Shown one piece after another: positions 45,003-55,507 of a stretch of 64,000 nucleotides of DNA. Source of the stretch: Strigamia acuminata (lineage: Eukaryota > Arthropoda > Chilopoda > Geophilomorpha > Linotaeniidae); NCBI GenBank assembly GCA_949358305.1, contig OX442314.1, positions 35,273,608 through 35,337,607 on the forward strand, written 5' to 3'. How positions within the stretch are numbered: the first letter of the stretch is position 1; each line of letters begins with the position of its first letter. Both the position numbers and the translations under genes were made by a program. The notes beneath the pieces were generated by a model, which was not told the origin of the DNA, searched no databases, and saw nothing but the letters and a program-made list of their open reading frames with translations.

Positions 45003-47838
45003 TTATTTCGGCAACATGTCCGTCGAATGATCGTTTGGATCTTTGTGCTCTGTGACGGTGCACAAAGGTCGGCCGGCGTTTGGTCCTGACCGGAAGCCAG
45101 GGTTGATGTGGAGCCACACTTGCTTGATGCGGTCCACACCATCCCTTCGTCCAAAACCCATCTCGAAATACTCCTGCGGGTCTTGAGGCGTAATTCGAGC
45201 GAACACCAGGCGTTGATGTAGGATCCACGGCTGTTGTTCCTTGATGTGGTTTTCCAGCCACGCGAGGACTCGGTTGCATAAATCCTCGCTGTTCTGGAGA
45301 ATCGTTTTCGTCGCGCTCGTTATGTAGCAGAAGGCGTATAATGAGCGCAAACGTTGATAGGCGGTGAGGTGGGTGGCCATATTCGATCCCCTATCTCTCG
45401 GCGGCGAATCCTTTGGAGGAGGCGGCGGTGGCGGCGACTTTTTGCAGATCGAGAGGGATCTGGATCTGCGCAAAGCCGGGGTGCGCGTCTTTGGTCTGGC
45501 ACCGCTGGCCACAGGCACGACGAACTCGCGATCGTCGCTGTCGAGCCATTCCATCGGAGACGAGATGTTGCAACTCGGTGCCTCGGTTGCACGGGAAACA
45601 CTCGACGTTGCCGTGATGGCAGCGTGGAGTGGAGCTGCGGATGACGGTGGTGCGCCAGCGGGACGGGCGGTAGCTCGTTCTGCTGCGCGTCGCTGCTTCA
45701 GCGCAGCCCATTCCTGCCGTAGTCGAATGGCGGATCCAGCCGGAGTTTCGCCAGTCGCCTCGGCTTGTTGCGTCAATTCGGCGAGCATCGTTGGAGGATC
45801 GGGGCGAACTGACTCCCAATCGTCCAGCAAGGCTCGTGGAAGCCCTAACGGCACGGTCCACAATCGAGTGGCGGCCGCCAGAGCAATCTGTGGGTCGGGA
45901 AAGACTCCTTGGAACAGGATTCGAAGAAGTCCCCCCGACAACTTCCTGTTCATCTTCTGCAGCGTCCGTTGCAGTTGCTTGTCGGACTTGCACGACGCAA
46001 GCTCTCGCGCAAGCCATTGCCATTCTTTCTCTCCTTCGCGGATCTGAGCGAGTTGGTATTCGTCCAGATGCGCGAGGTACATCGTTTGGGCTGTCTCGGG
46101 AAACGATGAGAATCGCCTCCAGAGATCAGCGCACTCCTGTGCGGGAAATGGTTCTTGAGAGACGTATCCCTCAAAACGGATGACCGATGTCACGTGTGGC
46201 ACGGGCACCGATGGGTCTGGTCGCATGTCGCTGGTGACTGGACGGCAAGCGAACGGCAAAGAGGTGTTGACGTCTCCTTGACCGGCTTGCAATGCGGCGA
46301 TGCGTTGATCTTCCTTCGCTATCTCGTCCGACCAGTCAATCCGGCCGGAGGAGGAAGCGCTAAGCTGTGAAGCGTTGGACTTTTCTTCACGCGACGAGAG
46401 TGAACTCCTCGTGGAAGATTGGCGCGATTGCACTCGAGGTCGGCTTCGGGATGTGGGTCTCGACACGGACTTCGAATGTCTTTTTGGCGGCGTCGGCTCG
46501 CGTCGGTGATGTGAGCGATGACGAGCCTTCTGGAGTGGAGGTAACCCTCCAATGGCGCCTTCCCCCGACGACTGTGTTGGGGAGGAGCGACGGCCACTGT
46601 AGGGCGACCTCGATGATCGTGACCTCGACGTGGAGCGCGGTGGCACCACGTGGATGGTGGAAGCGACCTGTACCCGGGGCTCAGGCTCTGGATACGGGTT
46701 TGGCACGAAATCAGCATGGAAACATCCGCCCATGGCTAGCTGATGCATCTCCGATTGGCATGTCGGCACCCAACGTTTCTTTCCGTCCGTTGTTACACGG
46801 AAAGATTCGTGGTAGAGGCGTACAACCTCGGCCTTGGTTTGGTCCAAGCGTTGGAAAATGTCCTCCAAAATCTGTCGACGCTCCCACGCAGGAGCGTTGA
46901 AGTAACGGCTATGGTCTCGCGTTTCTTGATTGATCACTGTGAAGGCGAAGTCGAGCAACACGTTTCGCAGTGGTCCGAAGGTGTCGCGCTTCATTGCCCA
47001 CTCGAGGGCGTCGCGATGACCGAATCCATCGATTAAATAGGCGATCCGAAACTTCGTTCCCCATCGCTTGTTTAAGGCCTTGGAGAACTTGTGTCGGGCC
47101 GCCCAAAACGTCAGTCGTCCTTTAGACTTTATGATTTCTGGCGGCAATGCATGTCGCCAGACACCAGGAGCTGTTGGAACATCGGGGTGCAGTTCGAGAT
47201 GCGTCTCCCGAAGCTGGATGATCTGTAAAATATTCGAAGAAATAATTAAAATCCATTTTTTCGTTAAAATTAATTATTTCCGAATTTTCAGTGAATAAAA
47301 TCACGGGTGAGATTTCATTCGACAGTTTAGATTCGTTAAATTTTTCAAAATGTTTGAAAAATCGTGAAAAACGTTGTTTCCGACGGCTATGTTTCAGTGT
47401 TTGGAGCGTTACCATAGCAACGCCTCAAAAATGAGACACAGCGCCATCTGATGATAAAAATGGCGGCGCCTTCTTGCGAAGGCGTTACCAACGAACTTTT
47501 CGCTTTTTCCGAGTGAAAATGCACTTTTAATTACTTTTCATGACTGAAAGGTAATTTTATTTTAATTTATTTACCCGGTCGTGCCTCTGTGCACGAGTTT
47601 CGCCGTTTGGATCGGCGAATAGGCCTCCTCGAAGTTGTGGTCGGGGCGGCGTGACTGGCAAACGGGCAGCAGCGTCGGCCAGAGCGGCTTGAGCTTCGGC
47701 GGACGCTTCGGCGGACTCTTCGGTGACATCCACGGATGCATTCGAAGTGTTTGCGGAACCAAGCAGCGTCGAATTTGTTTCTAATTCGAGGCTGTTGGCG
47801 CCGGCTTCGCTTCCTTCTTTCGGTTCCTCTCCTTCCAT
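45003..47838 (-). CDS. Third ORF of gypsy element 2, spliced, SR-rich, not an envelope
   Basis: Exon 1 (47575-47838, from MEGEEPKEGS, 88 codons) has a donor CGG/GTAAAT. Exon 2 (45003-47222) has an acceptor TTTTACAG. They join in phase to 827 residues; the intron is 352 bases. Unspliced, exon 2 still gives 714 residues from an internal ATG. The N-terminus is acidic and Ala-rich. Exon 2 starts with a basic, aromatic block (RLTFWAARHKFSKALNKRWG), followed by an Arg/Ser stretch of 70-80 residues (SRSRSSRSPYSGRRSS), a helical charged middle, a proline run and a conserved-looking C-terminus. There is no signal peptide, membrane segment, cleavage site or CCHC knuckle, so it is not env. RS-rich composition hints at RNA or splicing-factor contact. 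Function unknown. Confidence 0.75.
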
Positions 47839-47846
47839 TTGAACGA

Positions 47847-47924
47847 CTAATCCAAATGGAAAAGAAAAACGAAAATTAATTTATTAGTTTTTCCTTGGAA
47901 AATTCCAAAGAAAAAACTACTTAC
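47847..47924 (-). other. Probable 5' leader intron of the third ORF
   Basis: On the minus strand a GTAAGT donor (at 47924) and a pyrimidine-rich TTGGATTAG acceptor (47847) enclose 78 bases just upstream of the third-ORF start codon. This would require a separate transcript starting near the end of pol. Inference from splice signals only. Confidence 0.45.
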
Positions 47925-48054
47925 AATTGAAGAATCCCGTTGAAATAATCCAGTTGTTTCGCTTTTGGTTTTTTGGGGATGAGCACTTAGCACACGTGTG
48001 AGATCGAAGTGAACTCAGACGCGAAGTGATCAGTTCAAATACCGGAAGTTACGT

Positions 48055-51000
48055 TTAGGTAACGTCGCTGTTAGTGACGTCATCCAATCTTACTGTTTGA
48101 TTGGTTTGAGTATGGCTTGGGGAATTGCTCCTTACGTCATACGGCTGATCCCTGGATCTCGAGGTTATCGAGGGGAGAAGACACATGTTGTTTTTTCCTC
48201 TCGGTTTACGAGTCCGAAGATTATATCTCTTTGTCGGCGAGGGATTTATTGTATTTAAATCGCCATCTTCATTGTCATCGGAGACTGAGTCAGATGAGTC
48301 TTTTATTTCAGATGTTTTTTGTTTCTTTTCTAAAAACACCTTTTTATTTAATTTTTTAGCAATTTCAAGCTTTTTGAAACTGTCACGAAGTTCAACGTCG
48401 TTATTCACGAGGTCTGACTCCATTTGTGGTTTGGATGAATTATCGACAGGTATTTTCTTTAATTCATCGTCATCTAACGTATTAATTATATTTTCAGTTT
48501 TTTGACCGACTTCTTCACCTTCGAGCCATACTTCCTGATCGAAACTCGGGAAATACGGAGTTAATTCCGACGAATGGACAGCTGGAAATATTTCGTTATT
48601 TTCTAGCTTTCTCAATTCTACTGAACCTCCCTGTAATACTTTGGTTATTACATAAGGTCCTGTTCTTTTATCAGCGATGCCAGCTGCAATGCCGCGGGCA
48701 GCGCTCGACAAAACATGAGAATCTCTCCAAACTAAATCGTTTAATTTAAAATTGGAGAACTTCTCACCTTCTTTTTTAAGATTTACTCGTCTACGCAAAT
48801 CTAACACGTGTGACATCATGTGCTGATATGTTTCGGCGATAACAGCTTCCAACTTTTGCACGTATAAATGTGGGTTTTTTGGATCTACGACCAAAATCCC
48901 TTCAGGTATTCTTGGATCCCAAGGTACTCTGAGTTCGCGAAAAAAGTTAAGAAATGCGGGAGAGAAGTCTCTTCCTCTCGTCACCGTAGTTCTCAAACTA
49001 AATGCAAATTCACGCAAATATTCGTCCCATTTGGAATGAACAGATGAATAAATTGCAACCAAATATTTGATGTCACGGTTAACCCTTTCAACCGGGTTAG
49101 CTTGTGGGTGATACGTTGAAGTTGGTGTTGGAACCATCTTGAACTTTTCACAAAATTTTTTAAAGACTTGGGCACGAAATTGCGGGCCGTTGTCAGAAAT
49201 AATTTTACGAGGGAATCCCATGCTCATGGAAAGGTGATAAATGCAATTTGCTACTTTTCCAGCAGTGGGGTTACACATTGGATATAATTCTGGCCAATGA
49301 GTTGCCACGTCAAGTATGACTAAAATATGTGTGTTGTTTTTGCGCGTCCGAGGTTTCGGGCCGGTCAAATCAACACTTAGGCAGTCAAATGGGCTGTAAG
49401 GACCCATTTGCGCTGCTTCAATTTGTCCTTTCGTTCGAGGCTTGCAAGCTTGACAACGCTCGCAATGTCGAATGAATCTCGTAATGTCCGATTTCATGCC
49501 TTTCCAGGTATAAATTCGGCGTGCTCGATAAAGAGTCCTTGCAATTCCTGGGTGGCCAGAAAGTGGGTGGCCATGCATTAGCCAAATAATTTTATACTTC
49601 AATGTCTGAGGTACAAAAACTTTGAGTGCTCTCCCATCCTCCCCCAATTCATCAGACATTGTGGGATGAAATTGCATTAATAAGTCATCTTCAATTAAGA
49701 AGGTGGTTGCGTGTTTTCTATATTGTTTCCTCTGGAGTCGCGTTGTGACGTCAGGCGGAAATTGATTACAATTTAAAAAATTACGCATCAATTGGCAAAC
49801 TTTATCTTCTTTTTGGGCCTTGATTATGTCTTCCCTTGTGGGAGGTTCACAATCAAGACGTTCTACAATTTTGGCGACAAATGCTTTTATTAAAACATTT
49901 GACGAAGGAACTTGGAATTTCCTTGAAATTTGCGCTCTTATGACGTCATCTGATTCCTCAGAGGAGTCATAAATTTTAGTCCAATAGTTGACGAATTCAT
50001 GATCTTCCTTTTCCTCCAGTGTGGAGACAGGAAGTTCATGAAATTTTCCCATTTTCCAATTTCGTTGAGGTGATGGACAGTAAGATAATAATTCATCATT
50101 ATCTCCATCATCTTCAGGATTTTCCGGTTTGTCAATCGGTGATCTGGATAAAGCATCCGCTAAAACATTTAGTGGACCTTTAATATATTGTATTTCGAAA
50201 GAGTAGCGCATCAGCTCCATTTGCCAACGCGCCAACCTTCCGGCAGGTTCGTCTAACTGCATCAACCATTTTAGTGCTTGATGATCAGTCCTAACTATGA
50301 ATGTGGTAAATTCCAAATAATGTCGAAATTTACGTAATGCCCAGATTACCGCTAGGCACTCCAATTCTGTGGCGCTGTAATTTATCTCAGCAGGTTGCAA
50401 ACTTCTGCTGGCATAAACACAAGGCACTTCGATATTTTGATCATCGATTTCCCTCATTTGCATAAGCGCGGCGCCAAGTCCTTTTCTGCTGGCGTCGGTA
50501 TGCACAATAAATGGTTCTGTCAAATCAGGCATGGCCATTGTTTCTGCATTCGTCAAAGCATCTTTTATTTGATCAAAAGCTTCTTGATGAATTTCTGACC
50601 AAATAAATTCCACATCCTTTTTGAGTAAAGGACGTAGAGGTTCTGTCATGACTGCTAGATTCTTGAGTAATCTGTGAAAGAAGTTCACCATTCCCAAAAA
50701 TCTTTGCAACTCTTTCAAATTTGAAGGAGCTGGCATTTCTTTAATGGCGGCGACTTTTTTAGGGTCAACACTAACTCCTTGAACACTTAACTTGTAACCA
50801 AGAAAAGTTAATTCTTTTCTGCCAAATTTTGATTTTTCTGGATGAACATGAAGATTTGCATTTTCAAGTTTACTCAGAATTTCTTCCAGATGCATCATGT
50901 GTTCTTCAAAATTTTTTGATATTATAATTATATCATCGAGGTATGCCCATGCGAATTTTCGATAGGCGTCCCCCAAAATCTTTTCTATCAACTTTTGGAA

Positions 51001-52497
51001 AGTTGACGGCGCATTTACGAGACCAAAGGGCATGACTCGAAATTGTAGTCGACCCAAAGGGCTCCAAAACGCAGTTTTAGCACGGTCGTTCGGATGAACC
51101 TCTATTTGCCAATAGCCTTTTGACAAATCTATTGTTGTGACCCATTCAAATCTTCCGAGTTCTCGCAAGATTTCCTCAATGCTCGGCATTTTAGGAGGAT
51201 CGTATAATGTATGTGCATTGAGTGGTCTAAAATCAATGCATAGTCTCGGATCACAGTCCGGACGCATCACTAGAACTATTCGCATTCCATAGTCTCCAGT
51301 GGCTTGTTCGACGTACCCATTATCCAACATATCTTGACAGATTTGACGGATAATTTCACGTTTCTGTGGATTTACGCTTTTAAACGGAACTCTAATTGGA
51401 ACTTTAGTGTCCAGTTTAATTTCATGCCTAACGAGGTGTGTTCTACCTGGTCGGCGAGATAAAATCTTTTCATGTTTCTTTAATACTCTTTCAAGCATTA
51501 AATTATTTTCCATTGACAAATTAGCGTCGCTAACAAGTCTTTGTACTATGTTTTCTTCATCGGCAACTTTAGCTTGACATGCAGTGGCGGAACCAGCTTT
51601 CATGTGATTTGCTTTAATAAAGTCGCGTTTCATGATTTCTTCGGGTGGATCAAGAAACTCTTGATAACGATCAAGAATCGCTTGAGGAACAAAAGGTAAA
51701 TCTTCTTTCAAAGACTTGACAAAATTCCAAGACATGGTCTTAGGATTTGGTTGAATATTGAGTCGATTCATGAAATCACATCCTAATAAAATAATAGGAT
51801 ATTTATTTCTTAAAATTATGAATGGATGACTTAACATCCCGTGTGTCCACGCAAAAGAAAGTAGGAGAGTTCCTTCAGGGACTACATCTTCTGAAGCAGT
51901 CGTAACTCTCACATCCGGTCCAATTGGTCGAATTTCATCTTCCAGTTTCAGTGAAATTACTACGGAGTAGGCCATGAAGCTTCGATTAGCTCCAGAGTCT
52001 AACATCCCTGTTATCATACCGTTTGCCGTCTGCAATCGAATCGTCGGCAAATCATTGCTGTTTGGTATGTCCGCGTACTTGCACTTAAAACGTCGCGGTG
52101 GCTTAATTTCTATCGGCGGATCCAATGGTAATTCGTCCAATAAATCATTAGTGACTAACGTTGTAGCCATTAATTTTTCAATACATTCATCAAGACCAGG
52201 TAAATCAATTTTATCTGATCCTTCAGTGATTTCAGGTGTTGGCCTAGTTTTTTCATCAAGTAAAGTAACAGCATCTTTTATTTTAGATTCCCAATCAACT
52301 TTTATTTGTTGAACTTTTTCTTTAAAAAATTCTTCAGTGATGTTTTCATTTTGCAGCACAAGCCTTAAACTGGAAACATCAATTTTTGGAAATACTAAAT
52401 TATTTTCGATTTCTAATTTAATCTGAGTATTCAAAAATTCATCTAAAATTTGAGATGGTGTTAGTTCTTTTTCCGAGGCGTTGGGCGTCGCATCCAC
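48055..52497 (-). CDS. pol: Pol of gypsy element 2: protease, RT, RNase H, integrase
   Basis: 1480 residues counted from a GTG, but the frame is open upstream to the AAAAAAC site in gag, so it is made by -1 frameshift. Domains: aspartic protease (MLDSGANRSF, D167), RT (RLCIDFRPLNAHT, MPFGLVNAPSTFQ, AYLDDIIII at about 515), RNase H (HTDASRKGLGAAL, TDHQALKWL), integrase zinc finger (HPLSGHPGIARTLY, CERCQACK) and core with DLTG, ISDNGPQF and NPVERVNRD as the D-D-E triad. A C-terminal acidic and basic tail of about 200 residues follows. No stop or frameshift is seen. Functions in reverse transcription and integration. Confidence 0.97.
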   Translation of the reverse strand: MDATPNASEKELTPSQILDEFLNTQIKLEIENNLVFPKIDVSSLRLVLQNENITEEFFKEKVQQIKVDWESKIKDAVTLLDEKTRPTPEITEGSDKIDLPGLDECIEKLMATTLVTNDLLDELPLDPPIEIKPPRRFKCKYADIPNSNDLPTIRLQTANGMITGMLDSGANRSFMAYSVVISLKLEDEIRPIGPDVRVTTASEDVVPEGTLLLSFAWTHGMLSHPFIILRNKYPIILLGCDFMNRLNIQPNPKTMSWNFVKSLKEDLPFVPQAILDRYQEFLDPPEEIMKRDFIKANHMKAGSATACQAKVADEENIVQRLVSDANLSMENNLMLERVLKKHEKILSRRPGRTHLVRHEIKLDTKVPIRVPFKSVNPQKREIIRQICQDMLDNGYVEQATGDYGMRIVLVMRPDCDPRLCIDFRPLNAHTLYDPPKMPSIEEILRELGRFEWVTTIDLSKGYWQIEVHPNDRAKTAFWSPLGRLQFRVMPFGLVNAPSTFQKLIEKILGDAYRKFAWAYLDDIIIISKNFEEHMMHLEEILSKLENANLHVHPEKSKFGRKELTFLGYKLSVQGVSVDPKKVAAIKEMPAPSNLKELQRFLGMVNFFHRLLKNLAVMTEPLRPLLKKDVEFIWSEIHQEAFDQIKDALTNAETMAMPDLTEPFIVHTDASRKGLGAALMQMREIDDQNIEVPCVYASRSLQPAEINYSATELECLAVIWALRKFRHYLEFTTFIVRTDHQALKWLMQLDEPAGRLARWQMELMRYSFEIQYIKGPLNVLADALSRSPIDKPENPEDDGDNDELLSYCPSPQRNWKMGKFHELPVSTLEEKEDHEFVNYWTKIYDSSEESDDVIRAQISRKFQVPSSNVLIKAFVAKIVERLDCEPPTREDIIKAQKEDKVCQLMRNFLNCNQFPPDVTTRLQRKQYRKHATTFLIEDDLLMQFHPTMSDELGEDGRALKVFVPQTLKYKIIWLMHGHPLSGHPGIARTLYRARRIYTWKGMKSDITRFIRHCERCQACKPRTKGQIEAAQMGPYSPFDCLSVDLTGPKPRTRKNNTHILVILDVATHWPELYPMCNPTAGKVANCIYHLSMSMGFPRKIISDNGPQFRAQVFKKFCEKFKMVPTPTSTYHPQANPVERVNRDIKYLVAIYSSVHSKWDEYLREFAFSLRTTVTRGRDFSPAFLNFFRELRVPWDPRIPEGILVVDPKNPHLYVQKLEAVIAETYQHMMSHVLDLRRRVNLKKEGEKFSNFKLNDLVWRDSHVLSSAARGIAAGIADKRTGPYVITKVLQGGSVELRKLENNEIFPAVHSSELTPYFPSFDQEVWLEGEEVGQKTENIINTLDDDELKKIPVDNSSKPQMESDLVNNDVELRDSFKKLEIAKKLNKKVFLEKKQKTSEIKDSSDSVSDDNEDGDLNTINPSPTKRYNLRTRKPRGKNNMCLLPSITSRSRDQPYDVRSNSPSHTQTNQTVRLDDVTNSDVT

Positions 52498-52517
52498 TAG
52501 ACCGTCTGGATGCGCGC

Positions 52518-55415
52518 TTACAAGTTTTTTAGAAGTTCGCCGATTGATTTCATCGATTTTTCGAACTCCTCAATGATCTTGTCTTTGCTCGATTTCCTAT
52601 CAGGACATTCTTTAGCCCAATGTCCCAATTTTTTACAAATATTACACGGGTCAGTAGCAGGCGATTTCGCGACTTTTGGCGAAGGCGAACTTGAACGTTT
52701 GGCTTCGTCCTTTTTAGGGGTCGGCGACTTCGATCTACTGAGCGCGTCTGTCTTTGGTGAACCAAAAGTAACGTTTTTAGGCGCCATCTTTGGTCCAAAT
52801 TTTCGAGCTACTGCGTTATTACGGGCTAATAAAGCAGCTGCAGCCTCGCTTTCTGGTTCCGAGTCAGATTTCTCTGGTTCAGAAGCAGTTTCCATTTCAG
52901 TCACTTCGGCTAAGTGAGCTTTAGGGGTTGGATGTGGATTTTTCCCATCCGATCCCTTTTTAGATTCCTTAGCAGTCTCTGCCAAAAAATCTCCTCGTTT
53001 TGGGGGTTGCAAAAGAGGGGTATTAGCAAAACGTGTATCTTTAGCTAATTCCTTTCTCCGTTGCTGTCGCTTAGCGTACGCAACTTTTTCATCAGCTGGT
53101 AGATAAGCTTTATAATTTTCGTCAATCCTTATTTGATTGGCTCGCATAAATTTGGCTAATTCAGCGAAACCACCCGGATAAGGTGCTCGTACTGAAAGTA
53201 GAACATTTTTTGAATAATCTGTCAATCCACGTCGGAATTGACGATCAATGGCTGCATCTCCCATCGTATAAGGGAGAGTGACCAATAAATCCTCAGTCCT
53301 TCTTAAATAAGAGCGAAGACTTTCGCCTTTATTTTGAGAAAGATTATCCCACATTTGTAATAAGTCTTCACTTGACTCTCCATACTCAGTCATGAATTCT
53401 TCTACAAAGTGGTTCCAATTTTGAAATTGTTTAGAATAAAACCATTTCTCAGCTCGGTCTATAAGAGCTTTAGGTACTACTCTTTTCAAAGCAGTGTGAC
53501 ATGCAATGCCATTCAACCTTGAAATTCGTAAAACTTCATCTAAAAGAGTGGATCCAGCTTCCCATTCTCCATCGAATAAAGCGGGTTTGATGTGATCCCA
53601 TCTAATAGTTCTTTCATCAACTAGATCGTGAGTCCAGTTGTTGGCAGTGTATTGTGCAATTTTTTGTCGTAATGCAATGTCAGCATTATCGGCAGTAGCG
53701 TCAGATCGATCAGAAGATCGACGATCAGCTAATAATCGATCAATTTCCTCAGCAGTGTAATAATGAGTATTACGCCGAGAAGAGTGACCTCGATGTCGAC
53801 GTCGATGAGATCGATGTCGATTATCGCGTTCTTGTTGCGCATTCACATCAGAATCCGACCTTGAATCAGATTGTGAATTTGAAGGCGTGTTGAAATGTGG
53901 CGTTTCAGGTGGGTCGGGTGGGTCGCCGTCACCATCGTCTGGCGGTCGGCGTCCACCTCCAGGTGGTCCATCTCCATGTCCATCTGGATTTCCTCCATCT
54001 GGTGGATTTCTCCTATACTGACCCCCACCTGGCGGGCTTTCATGTCCGTCGGGTGGTTCGCGTGCTGGATTCGTGTCTCGTCGACTTCTTTTCGACGAGT
54101 CTTGCTGTTGAGCCAGTGGTACCGTTCGAGCAACATGAATACCAGTTTCATGCCGTCTATTTCGATCGTCTACCATTCCCAACAGTCGGTCACTATTGTG
54201 AAAAATAGGGTTTCGATTACCAGGGAGCGGATTGCGATCAGCTCTCCGTTCCTCAGAATCTGAAGGACGTTTTCTTTTTGAGCGATGGCGACGACGCGAA
54301 CGTTGGTCGTCATCACTCGATAATCCAGATTGGCTACTTAACTCTGAAACAACAGAAATTGTTATTGTTTCGGGAGTCAAAATAGGGACAGTTGGCGCAG
54401 CCATTTCTGGTTGCACCAATTGGTCAGTATAATTTCTTGCTTGCAAACGATCTTTCATTTCTGCAAGCTCTTCTTGAGCGCGCAACAAATCAGCTCGGAG
54501 AATTTCATTCTCATTTATTTGATTTTGCGATTCTTCTGGTTGTAATCGCTTAGCAGGGTCGCTAGACTTGACTTGTCCGCTCGTACTGGGTTGATCCAGC
54601 GAGTGGAAAATCTCGTCTTCACGCTTAGCTATTTTGCTTTCGCGAGTACGCTGTGTTTTAGCACGTGTGTCTAATTCAGCAGCATACCTCACTAGTTGAT
54701 TATGATTGCGTTGGTAGTGGTCTGCCAAATCAATCAGTTCTTTATTTTTCTGCTCCAGCTTACTTTTGGTAAGCTCGAGCTGTCTTCGCGCCTCTTGGTG
54801 TGAGCGAATTGAAAGTTCATTTCTAGTATTCATTTTAGAAAGATCTTCCACTTCACCTTTTAATCTGTATTCTCTAGCTTTTTGGGCTAGAAATTCCTCA
54901 TTTTGTCGATTGAGTTCCATGTGTTGGAGCTCAACCTCCGCTTTTTGTTGTTGAAGCTCAGCTTCTTTTCGTTCCATTTCAAATTGTAAATTTGAAACGG
55001 CACGATCAGTGTGAAGTCGTATCATGGCGCGATGAATCTCTTCCACCGTCATGTCGTCTGTTATTTGGGCGCCATCCTGGCGTGCTTGATTTCTCAAAGC
55101 ATCCAGCATGGTCATGCGAGGAGGTGATTCGTGAGACGATTCACTTTCCATTTCACGTAACGTATTTTCCACTTCCTCCAGTGGAAGTGGCGGGAGTTCT
55201 TGGTCGTTAGAACTCGCACTTGAAGCGCTTAATGCTTTAGCAACTTCATTTTCAGCATCCTTAAGTTGTTTCGGATCTGGAACTGGTGTTATTTCTTCAG
55301 AAATAATTTTCTCCATAAGCATTTCAGGCTCGAGAGCCGGCAAAACCGTCGCTGCTCGTTTCTGAGTGCTTGGTCGACCTCGCTGTCGTTTTACAATTTG
55401 CATTGGCGTCGCCAT
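52518..55415 (-). CDS. gag: Gag of gypsy element 2, 965 residues
   Basis: Starts MATPMQIVKRQRGRPSTQKR, an AT-hook-like GRP motif in a basic N-terminus. A long coiled coil (about 130-260), a Gly/Pro/Asp low-complexity part and an RS/RH-rich stretch (SHRRRHRGHSSRR, about 560) follow. Next is the capsid-like domain (about 600-790; GLTDYSKNVLLSVRAPYPGG) and one CCHC knuckle near the end (CNICKKLGHWAKEC). Long for gypsy gag. The stop at 52518-52520 lies two codons after the slippery AAAAAAC. Structural protein of virus-like particles; the knuckle should bind the element RNA. Confidence 0.93.
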   Translation of the reverse strand: MATPMQIVKRQRGRPSTQKRAATVLPALEPEMLMEKIISEEITPVPDPKQLKDAENEVAKALSASSASSNDQELPPLPLEEVENTLREMESESSHESPPRMTMLDALRNQARQDGAQITDDMTVEEIHRAMIRLHTDRAVSNLQFEMERKEAELQQQKAEVELQHMELNRQNEEFLAQKAREYRLKGEVEDLSKMNTRNELSIRSHQEARRQLELTKSKLEQKNKELIDLADHYQRNHNQLVRYAAELDTRAKTQRTRESKIAKREDEIFHSLDQPSTSGQVKSSDPAKRLQPEESQNQINENEILRADLLRAQEELAEMKDRLQARNYTDQLVQPEMAAPTVPILTPETITISVVSELSSQSGLSSDDDQRSRRRHRSKRKRPSDSEERRADRNPLPGNRNPIFHNSDRLLGMVDDRNRRHETGIHVARTVPLAQQQDSSKRSRRDTNPAREPPDGHESPPGGGQYRRNPPDGGNPDGHGDGPPGGGRRPPDDGDGDPPDPPETPHFNTPSNSQSDSRSDSDVNAQQERDNRHRSHRRRHRGHSSRRNTHYYTAEEIDRLLADRRSSDRSDATADNADIALRQKIAQYTANNWTHDLVDERTIRWDHIKPALFDGEWEAGSTLLDEVLRISRLNGIACHTALKRVVPKALIDRAEKWFYSKQFQNWNHFVEEFMTEYGESSEDLLQMWDNLSQNKGESLRSYLRRTEDLLVTLPYTMGDAAIDRQFRRGLTDYSKNVLLSVRAPYPGGFAELAKFMRANQIRIDENYKAYLPADEKVAYAKRQQRRKELAKDTRFANTPLLQPPKRGDFLAETAKESKKGSDGKNPHPTPKAHLAEVTEMETASEPEKSDSEPESEAAAALLARNNAVARKFGPKMAPKNVTFGSPKTDALSRSKSPTPKKDEAKRSSSPSPKVAKSPATDPCNICKKLGHWAKECPDRKSSKDKIIEEFEKSMKSIGELLKNL
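52524..52530 (-). promoter_or_regulatory. -1 ribosomal frameshift heptamer between gag and pol
   Basis: A AAA AAC in the gag frame (codons AAA and AAC), one codon before the gag stop. Pol is open in the -1 frame from before this point. It is the standard X XXY YYZ form used by retroviruses. A downstream pseudoknot was not tested. Confidence 0.85.
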
Positions 55416-55487
55416 TTTGTCAAATTGAAAAAGAACAATGGAAATAAAGGATTTTTTCGCAAAAATCGGATTTTAACAATCAAAACT

Positions 55488-55505
55488 ATCCCGGCCGGGC
55501 CCCCA
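55488..55505 (-). other. Primer binding site of gypsy element 2 (tRNA-Pro-like)
   Basis: On the minus strand TGGGGGCCCGGCCGGGAT begins two bases after the LTR. It resembles the tRNA-Pro-complementary site known from murine leukaemia-type retroviruses (TGGGGGCTCGTCCGGGAT). It should pair with the 3' end of a tRNA-Pro. Confidence 0.75.
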
Positions 55506-55507
55506 AG

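Noticed and set aside
45364-46900. Plus-strand and alternate minus-strand frames of 100-230 residues
   Set aside because: Shadows of the third ORF of gypsy element 2, whose GC-rich composition keeps other frames open.
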